This document shows positions 1 through 3,785 of a stretch of 5,480 nucleotides of DNA, one piece after another. Under the pieces are notes generated by a model, which was given only the letters and a program-made list of their open reading frames with translations, searched no databases and was not told where the DNA came from. The DNA is from Actinomycetota bacterium (GTDB lineage: Bacteria; Actinomycetota; Thermoleophilia; Solirubrobacterales; Solirubrobacteraceae). Each line of letters begins with the position of its first letter. Positions within the stretch are counted from its first letter, which is position 1. Made by a program: the position numbers and the translations under genes. The DNA lies in contig JAHWJE010000140.1 in the NCBI GenBank assembly GCA_019348575.1, forward strand, positions 1-5,480. The letters are read 5' to 3'.

Positions 1-240
1 GGGGGTTGGGGGGCCCGGGGCGCCGGCGCCCGCCGCCCCGCCCCCCCTGCACCCGGTGGGCGCGGCCGCTGGTACCAGCCCGCCCCCGGCCCGCCCCCCC
101 CCCCCCCGAGCGGCCCCCCGCACGCCCCCCCCGCCCGCCCCACGCGCATCGACGTCAACCAGCACAACCCCCCCCCCGTCCCGGGCCGCCGCGCAGGCCC
201 CCCGCGGCCGTGGGCGGCGGTGCGTGCCGGTTCGCAACTT
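1..240. other. C-rich low-complexity stretch without a supported gene
   Basis: This stretch is almost entirely C and G on the plus strand, with a 14-C run at 94-107, a 10-C run at 168-177 and an 8-C run at 125-132. The reading frames open here encode only Pro/Arg/Ala-rich strings with no recognisable domain, which is what any such composition gives. It contrasts sharply with the ordinary high-GC coding DNA that starts near 287. It may be a real low-complexity upstream region, or poor-quality end-of-contig sequence in which homopolymer lengths are unreliable. I see no gene, RNA or repeat unit in it. Confidence 0.7.
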
Positions 241-241
241 G

Positions 242-286
242 CCAGCCCGCTCGGACTATCATTAAAGTACGGTTGCGGGGTCGCAA
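242..286 (+). promoter_or_regulatory. Possible promoter/leader of the TPR-type reading frame
   Basis: The 45 bases before ATG 287 contain the only AT-rich patch at this end of the window, with TATCATTAAAG at about 257-267, beside the C-rich stretch. TATCAT could serve as a -10 element, but no -35 hexamer lies at normal spacing and no Shine-Dalgarno sequence is evident before the ATG. This is a weak call based on composition and a single hexamer. Confidence 0.2.
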
Positions 287-733
287 ATGAACGATTGGGA
301 CGATGCCGAGCGTCGGGTCGAGAAGGCGCAGGAGCTGTTCGAGCAGCGCCGCTGGTCGGAGGCACTGGAGGAGCTGCGCGCCGCCGGGGCCGAGGCGATC
401 CAGCTGGAGGGCCCGGTCGATCCGCGCGGCGGCGCGTCCGGGGCAGGTGCGGGCGGCAGCGTGCGGGTCGTCGCGTCGACGGCGCTGGTGGAGGGGGACG
501 AGGGGGGCGTGCGGGTGGACGGCGTGCCGCTCTACCCGCCGTACCGGTTCGTCGTCGTCGGCGACTCCGCCACGCTGGCCTCGGCTGTGGGCATCCCCGG
601 CGGGGTCGTCGACAACGTCGAGCAGCGCGGTGGCTCCGTGCTCGTCGAGCGCCGCAGCGAGGTGCTCGTAGCCGCCTTGCGGGCGATCGACACGCCTCGT
701 TACGCTCGCCCGGCCCCGCAGTCCGGGGACTGA
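287..733 (+). CDS. Apparent chimeric ORF: TPR-type N-terminus joined to DUF881 C-terminal domain
   Basis: The 148-codon ORF starts at ATG 287. Residues 1 to about 33 (MNDWDDAERRVEKAQELFEQ onward, then RRWSEALEELRAA) read like the first helices of a tetratricopeptide-repeat protein, where more repeats should follow. From about residue 34 the protein instead matches the C-terminal part of DUF881 proteins: GAEAIQ, then VRVVAST, then VDGVPLYPPYRF, then GDSATLASAVGIPGGVVDNV and a final SVLVERRSEVLV strand. DUF881 proteins are normally about 230-280 residues with an N-terminal membrane anchor and coiled coil, both missing here. They occur in actinobacterial clusters just before gcvH, and the start of gcvH follows 67 bp downstream, so the C-terminal part is in native context. 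The join falls near 371-385, in the stretch encoding EELRAA, which either parent could have supplied. A Gly-rich insert (PVDPRGGASGAGAGG) sits between AIQLEG and SVRVVAST. Function of DUF881 is unknown. Domain identities are from memory. Confidence 0.75.
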   Translation: MNDWDDAERRVEKAQELFEQRRWSEALEELRAAGAEAIQLEGPVDPRGGASGAGAGGSVRVVASTALVEGDEGGVRVDGVPLYPPYRFVVVGDSATLASAVGIPGGVVDNVEQRGGSVLVERRSEVLVAALRAIDTPRYARPAPQSGD

Positions 734-790
734 CGGGCACCGCTGAGCGGTCCGCCCGCTGCCTCCGCCGCCCCCGCGCGTACCGACCGA

Positions 791-797
791 GAGAAGG
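791..797 (+). promoter_or_regulatory. Ribosome binding site deciding the GTG start at 801
   Basis: GAGAAGG lies 3 nt upstream of GTG 801 and is the only purine-rich Shine-Dalgarno-like stretch in the 67-bp gap after the DUF881 stop codon. It supports the GTG start, which gives the N-terminus MAPELKYTAEHEWI expected of a glycine cleavage H protein. Confidence 0.55.
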
Positions 798-800
798 CCC

Positions 801-1163
801 GTGGCTCCCGAGCTCAAGTACACCGCCGAGCACGAGTGGATCGCCGTCGTGGGGCAGGGCGACGACGCCGTGCTGCGCATCGCCGACCTCGTGATGGACG
901 ACGACGCCCACCGCGTCACCCGCGGCGGCGTCGACGTGGCGCTGTCGCCGACCGAGTACAACCTGCTGCGCTTCCTCCTGCTGAACCAGGGCCGGGTGGT
1001 CTCCAAGGCGCAGATCCTCGACCACGTGTGGGCCTACGACTTCGGTGGGGACGCCAACGTGGTGGAGACCTACATCAGCTACCTGCGCAAGAAGATCGAC
1101 ACGCTGGGCCCGCCGCTCATCCACACGGTGAGGGGCGTCGGTTACAGCGTGCGGGTGGCCTGA
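801..1163 (+). CDS. Apparent chimeric ORF: GcvH N-terminus joined to OmpR/PhoB response regulator C-terminal domain
   Basis: The 120-codon ORF starts at GTG 801. Residues 1 to about 16 (MAPELKYTAEHEWIAV) are the start of glycine cleavage system H protein, the lipoyl carrier; its lipoyl-lysine region and the rest of the fold are absent. From about residue 24 (VLRIADLVMDDDAHRV) the protein is the C-terminal winged-helix domain of an OmpR/PhoB-family response regulator: LSPTEYNLLRFLLLN around 48-62, SKAQILDHVW at 68-77, a recognition helix within DANVVETYISYLRKKI at 84-99, and the wing ending HTVRGVGYSVRVA. The phosphoacceptor receiver domain is missing. The DNA-binding part resembles actinobacterial TrcR/TcrX-type regulators. 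A histidine kinase starts 4 nt downstream, so the regulator half is in native operon context, just as the H-protein start is in native context behind DUF881. The join is near 848-870. A genuine H-protein/regulator fusion has no precedent I know of, and artefact is far more likely. Confidence 0.8.
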   Translation: MAPELKYTAEHEWIAVVGQGDDAVLRIADLVMDDDAHRVTRGGVDVALSPTEYNLLRFLLLNQGRVVSKAQILDHVWAYDFGGDANVVETYISYLRKKIDTLGPPLIHTVRGVGYSVRVA

Positions 1164-1167
1164 TCGG

Positions 1168-1312
1168 ATGTCGCTGCGCCGCCGACTCGTCCTCGGGCTC
1201 GTGGCGGTCGCCGCCGTCCTGATCGTCACGAACGTCGCGCTGTCGCGGACCATCGAGGGCTTCCTGCTCGACCGGCTCGACGAGCAGCTCGTCGACGTGG
1301 CGTCGCGCGGGT
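1168..1312 (+). CDS. Sensor histidine kinase, N-terminal fragment only
   Basis: ATG 1168 follows the regulator stop codon by 4 nt, the usual regulator-kinase operon layout. Residues 1-48 give a basic start (MSLRRR), a transmembrane helix at about 7-25 (LVLGLVAVAAVLIVTNVAL) and the beginning of an extracytoplasmic sensor region (IEGFLLDRLDEQLVDVASR), typical of class I kinases of the TrcS/MprB kind. Nothing further of the kinase exists: no HAMP domain, no H-box, no ATPase motifs. After about 1310 the frame stays open to a stop at 1587 but encodes only the antisense of the minus-strand membrane gene, so the read-through tail is not kinase. Full-length kinases of this kind have about 450-500 residues. 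The identity is inferred from the N-terminus together with the adjacent regulator. Confidence 0.65.
1277..1295. repeat. 19-bp near-perfect palindrome beside the inverted join
   Basis: TCGACGAGC-A-GCTCGTCGA has two 9-bp arms around a single base and lies inside the kinase codons for LDEQLV. About 15-20 bp further on, the coding strand flips from plus (kinase) to minus (membrane protein). GTCGACG also occurs twice, at 1291-1297 and 1311-1317. A palindrome at an inverted join is what strand-switching during amplification, or fold-back replication, would use. It could also be a by-product of the codons, since LDEQLV-type sequences are common in kinases. Confidence 0.6.
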
Positions 1313-1314
1313 CG

Positions 1315-2333
1315 ACGGACTGCATCCCGAGGACGGCGAAGCGGTACAGGCCCGCGACGATCAGCACCGCCGCGATCAGGCCGACCGTCAGCGCGAGCTC
1401 GAGCGCCGCTCCCTGTCCGAAGCCGATGGCGCGCCAGAGGTCGATCAGCGGGCCGACGATCGCATTCCATGCCTCGCCTCCGGTGAAGCCGTCGAACGAC
1501 GTCGTGCCGATGATCACGCAGACGAGCGCGACGGTGCCGGGCACGATCGCGAGCGTCGTCAGGCCGGCCAGCGGCGGCCGCAGGTAGAGCCCGTCGCGCG
1601 CCCATCGCAGCGGCGAGATCCGCGCTAGCAGCCCGAAGTAGACGCCGAAGCCGTCCCCGTAGCGGTTCCACTGCTCGATTCCGTAGACGCTCATGCCGAC
1701 GAGCTGCACGGCCGCGTAGACCAGCGCGAGCACCGCGAGGTTGCTCGGATCATCGCGGCCGGAGTAGGCGAGCTCGACCCAGGCGAACGCCAGGATCCCG
1801 AGCGCCGCCGGCCAGCGCCCGAGCCTGGCGGGATAGGGCATCGGAGCGGGCAGGCCGCCGCGGCTCGCCCTGCGCCCGACCGCGGCGACGGCGCGCGCGA
1901 TCGCGCGCCACGGGTTCAGCGCCTTGAAGACGTCGCCGGCGATCGGCGTCACGATCGCGAGCCCGACCCAGAACAGGACGAAGATGAACGTCGGCGCGGG
2001 GTTGTTCGTCGACGTCTGGTCGCCCGCGAAGCCGGTGTAGAGGACGAACACGAAGAGCGCCACGCCGATCGCGCCCGCCAGCGGGTCGAGCGCCCGTGGC
2101 AGGCCGGCGATGCGGCGCTCGGCCGGCCGCTCCAGTCGCGGCTTGGGCCACAGCACCGCGAGGCCGACGAACGACGCGACGAGCACGACCGCCGCGGCCC
2201 AGCCGAACAGCCACTTCGGGATCGGCAGATCCTCGCGCCCGACGATCCCGTGCGCGAGCGCGCCGTCGGGGGCGGCCACCAGCACCAGGCCGGCCGCGAC
2301 GAGAAGAAGCGCGAGCAGGCGGCACCGGGGCAT
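1315..2333 (-). CDS. Multi-pass membrane protein of a conserved actinobacterial family, C-terminus lost
   Basis: Translation starts at ATG 2333 on the minus strand; an in-frame TAG lies 15 nt upstream, so no earlier start is possible. Residues 1-27 look like a signal sequence ending in ALA before HGIVGREDLPIPKWLFGW. About seven hydrophobic segments follow, including AAAVVLVASFVGLAVLW, IGVALFVFVLYTGFAG, FIFVLFWVGLAIVTPIAG, NLAVLALVYAAVQLVG and LTVGLIAAVLIVAGLY. Conserved-looking landmarks are the NPAP before the third segment, FKALNPWRAIARAV after it, and GTTSFDGF. I recognise this as a widespread actinobacterial family of roughly 430-470 residues; I recall some members carrying the automatic name 'fenitrothion hydrolase', which I cannot verify and do not endorse. 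Family-like sequence ends near residue 339 (YRFAVLGMQSVDP). The frame has no stop all the way to the left window edge, but beyond about 1315 it is antisense to other genes. About 100 C-terminal residues are probably missing. Confidence 0.75.
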
Positions 2334-2342
2334 GGGCCGCTG

Positions 2343-2348
2343 AGTCTA
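2343..2348 (-). promoter_or_regulatory. -10-like hexamer just before the membrane-protein start
   Basis: Read on the minus strand, TAGACT fits the actinobacterial TAnnnT -10 pattern and sits 9 nt before ATG 2333, which would place the transcription start about 3 nt before the start codon. No Shine-Dalgarno sequence precedes this ATG, which agrees with nearly leaderless translation. There is no convincing -35 hexamer. The TAG in this hexamer is also the stop that bounds the reading frame. Confidence 0.35.
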
Positions 2349-2487
2349 GGTTCTGTGACCAGCGCGCACACTCGCCCAAGCCGGCGTTCCCGCCGTCTTC
2401 CCGCCCGCCGCCGCAACCGTCGCGCCTGCGAGGACCCGGCGCCGGACGTCCTCGACCGAGCGGAGCTGTGATGCGGCGATCAGCGAC

Positions 2488-2748
2488 TCATCGACGGTCG
2501 CCCCGCTTGAAGTTCGTCCGCTTCACGATCGGCTTTCCGGGCTCGAGCGGGGGCACGCGGTGAACCTCGTCCTCGTCGAGGACGTGTTCCTTCCCGTCTG
2601 CCAGGTCGACCGCGACGACGGCGCAGTCGGGCGGGATCGAACCCAGCTCGCGTATCTCCTTCGCCGAGATCGTGTCCCTGCCCCACGGATGTGTGACGCC
2701 TTCGATCGAGATCTCGAACGGTGCGTCTGCGGTTCCTTCTGCGCTCAT
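2488..2748 (-). CDS. Small ubiquitin-like beta-grasp protein, multiubiquitin-domain type (single domain)
   Basis: This 86-residue soluble protein starts at ATG 2748, supported by a strong ribosome binding site. After a short polar leader (MSAEGTADAP), residues 11-65 follow the pattern of the bacterial multiubiquitin domain (Pfam Multi_ubiq as I recall it). A first strand FEISIEG and a turn HPWGRDTISA lead into a helix AKEIRELGSIPPD (29-41). Then come strands CAVVAVDLADGKEH (42-55) and LDEDEVHRV (57-65). The tail is PGKPIVKRTNFKRGDRR. In known systems such proteins are substrates or modifiers encoded next to E1-like ThiF, E2-like and JAB-peptidase genes. Here neighbours on both sides are membrane-protein genes, so it is an orphan as far as can be seen. 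The only glycine near the end is Gly83 in KRG-DRR; there is no Gly-Gly end, so conjugation would need trimming or may not occur. The family call is from pattern memory, not a search. A generic beta-grasp protein of unknown role is the alternative. Confidence 0.65.
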   Translation of the reverse strand: MSAEGTADAPFEISIEGVTHPWGRDTISAKEIRELGSIPPDCAVVAVDLADGKEHVLDEDEVHRVPPLEPGKPIVKRTNFKRGDRR

Positions 2749-2752
2749 GCTC

Positions 2753-2759
2753 TCACCTC
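2753..2759 (-). promoter_or_regulatory. Strong Shine-Dalgarno of the ubiquitin-like gene
   Basis: On the minus strand, GAGGTGA lies 4 nt before ATG 2748. It is the clearest ribosome binding site in the window and fixes the start of the ubiquitin-like protein, in contrast to the two neighbouring genes whose starts have none. Confidence 0.7.
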
Positions 2760-2963
2760 GCTATGACGTGTCGTGTCGCGTCCGCCGTGCGCCGGCGGCC
2801 CTCCGCAGCGCGCTGCGATCGGTCGCCTGCAGGCTGACCTGGCGCGTACCCCGGCGAGCGCCTGCCGGATCGGGGCTGTCCGGTCGCTTACCGCGGCCGT
2901 CGCCGCGCAGGCGATCAGACGCCGCGGCCAGCGCCCATCGGCGGGCAGCTGAGCCCGCGTGCT

Positions 2964-2969
2964 TATGAT
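2964..2969 (+). promoter_or_regulatory. -10 hexamer placed for leaderless transcription
   Basis: TATGAT matches the bacterial -10 consensus at five of six positions, in otherwise GC-rich DNA. Its last T is 7 nt before the A of ATG 2976, so the expected transcription start coincides with the start codon. No Shine-Dalgarno sequence is present. There is no recognisable -35 hexamer; the inverted repeat at 2941-2958 occupies that place. Confidence 0.5.
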
Positions 2970-2975
2970 CGAGCG

Positions 2976-3488
2976 ATGGCCGCGGATGTCCCGCTCGAGC
3001 GATCCCCGTCGCGCATCGTCAGCCTTCCGCACGGCGCTCCGGCGCTGGCCGGCCTGGCCGCGACCGCCGGCGTGATCCACCTCGTCGCGACCGTCGAGCA
3101 CGTCGGCGCCGACTGGGAGCTGGGCGTCTTCTTCACGCTCGTCGGAGCTGCGCAGCTCGGCGTCGGCTGGCGGATCTATCGCAACGCGGCCGGCGCGCGG
3201 CTGCTGAAGCTCGCCGCGCTGGGCAACCTCGCCGTCGCGCTGCTGTGGGTCCTCTCGCGCACGACCGGCATCCCCGTCGGCCCCGATGCCGGGAAGGTGG
3301 CGGCGATCGGCGCCGGGGACACGATCGCGACGTTGCTCGAGCTCGCGTTCGCCGCGATCGCCGGACTTGTCGTGTGGCGGGGCGAGCAACGGGTCGCGTG
3401 GCTGAGCAGCGGCATCGGGATCCGGCTGACGGTCGCGCTGCTGTCGCTGGCCCTGACGACCGCCGTGCTCGGCGGCCACGAGCACTGA
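2976..3488 (+). CDS. Small multi-pass membrane protein of unknown function
   Basis: The 170-residue protein starts at ATG 2976. After a polar N-terminus (MAADVPLERSPSRIVSLPHG) it has about five hydrophobic helices: around 21-40 (PALAGLAATAGVIHLVATV), 49-65 (LGVFFTLVGAAQLGVGW), 78-95, 112-132 (the stretch up to the second WRG turn) and 148-165 (RLTVALLSLALTTAVLG). It ends in GGHEH. His35 lies within the first helix and Glu41-His42 at its end (TVEHVGADWEL), and the last three residues are His-Glu-His, so metal binding is conceivable but unproven. I recognise the general look from small actinobacterial membrane proteins but no named family. The stop codon overlaps the start of the lipoprotein gene, so the two are co-translated and probably act together at the cell surface. 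Confidence 0.8.
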   Translation: MAADVPLERSPSRIVSLPHGAPALAGLAATAGVIHLVATVEHVGADWELGVFFTLVGAAQLGVGWRIYRNAAGARLLKLAALGNLAVALLWVLSRTTGIPVGPDAGKVAAIGAGDTIATLLELAFAAIAGLVVWRGEQRVAWLSSGIGIRLTVALLSLALTTAVLGGHEH

Positions 3489-3697
3489 TGATGCGCCTTC
3501 GGCTACTCATCGCGGGCGCGATCGCCGCCGCACTGCTGCTCACCGGATGCGGCGGCGGAGAGTCCGAGGGACCGCGCGCGCCGCAGGCCGCCTCGTCGGC
3601 GAAGCTGCGCGCCAAGCTCAACGGTGCGACGCAGTCGCGGCGCAGCGACTTCCCGGCGACGAACGGGCGCTCGCTGCGGCAGATCGCCGACGCGCTC
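3488..3697 (+). CDS. Lipoprotein, N-terminal part only
   Basis: ATG 3488 overlaps the upstream stop codon as TGATG, indicating translational coupling; a second ATG follows at 3491. The signal peptide (MMRLRLLIAGAIAAALLL) ends in a lipobox LTGC with the lipidated Cys21, followed by GGGES, a classic export-and-anchor signal. Residues 30-70 hold an Ala/Lys/Arg-rich linker and then RRSDFPATNGRSLRQIADAL. A motif like DFPA-x-x-GR-L-x-x-IAD, followed by a folded domain, is something I recall from Solirubrobacterales lipoproteins of unknown function. After residue 70 the sequence no longer resembles that family. The frame stays open to 4009 but there runs antiphase to the quinone oxidoreductase and is meaningless. 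The gene is therefore cut by a join near 3698. Confidence 0.7.
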
Positions 3698-3785
3698 GAG
3701 ACACGAGCTCGCCAAATCTCGGCGGTCCGCCTCGCCCGACTAGACCTCTTTGGCTGGACGCGCGCCAGCGCTTCGCGCTCCGCAA
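3698..3785. other. Unassigned junction segment
   Basis: This segment lies between the last lipoprotein-like codon and the first oxidoreductase-like residues. It includes an AT-richer patch (CCAAATCTCG and GACTAGACCTCTTTGG), and no frame gives a recognisable protein. An in-frame TAG at 3741-3743 closes the oxidoreductase frame upstream. It may be a fragment of a third locus, native 5' DNA of the oxidoreductase damaged by a frameshift, or chimeric join sequence. Confidence 0.4.

Larger units (their letters stand above)
2749..2975. other. Divergent intergenic region between the ubiquitin-like gene and the membrane-protein gene
   Basis: This 227-bp gap separates two divergently transcribed genes and should hold both promoters. 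It contains a 14-bp perfect palindrome (CGCAGCGCGCTGCG, 2804-2817) and a 6-bp inverted repeat with a 6-nt loop (GCGGGC-agctga-GCCCGC, 2941-2958) directly upstream of a -10-like hexamer. Either could be an operator, although short GC palindromes arise readily by chance in DNA this GC-rich. I see no gene in it. Confidence 0.45.

Noticed and set aside
6..290. Proline/arginine-rich plus-strand open frame
   Set aside because: It is a product of C-rich composition with frequent homopolymers; no ribosome binding site or domain.
155..1006. Minus-strand open frame of 283 codons
   Set aside because: It is antisense to the DUF881 and GcvH/regulator reading frames and has no recognisable content.
287..1163. 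Reading the two fusion ORFs as a new signalling or TPR-DUF881 system
   Set aside because: Each fusion lacks the essential parts of both parents, while the flanking genes match the native context of the separate parents, so chimerism explains both more simply.
1313..1587. Continuation of the histidine kinase frame to its stop
   Set aside because: The residues are the antisense of the minus-strand membrane gene and contain no HAMP, H-box or ATPase motif.
2334..2487. Coding-like minus-strand frame after the ubiquitin-like stop (VDESLIAASQLRSVEDVRRR)
   Set aside because: It looks somewhat like protein but has no ATG or GTG start at its head, runs into the antiphase of the membrane gene, and matches no E1, E2 or JAB motif.
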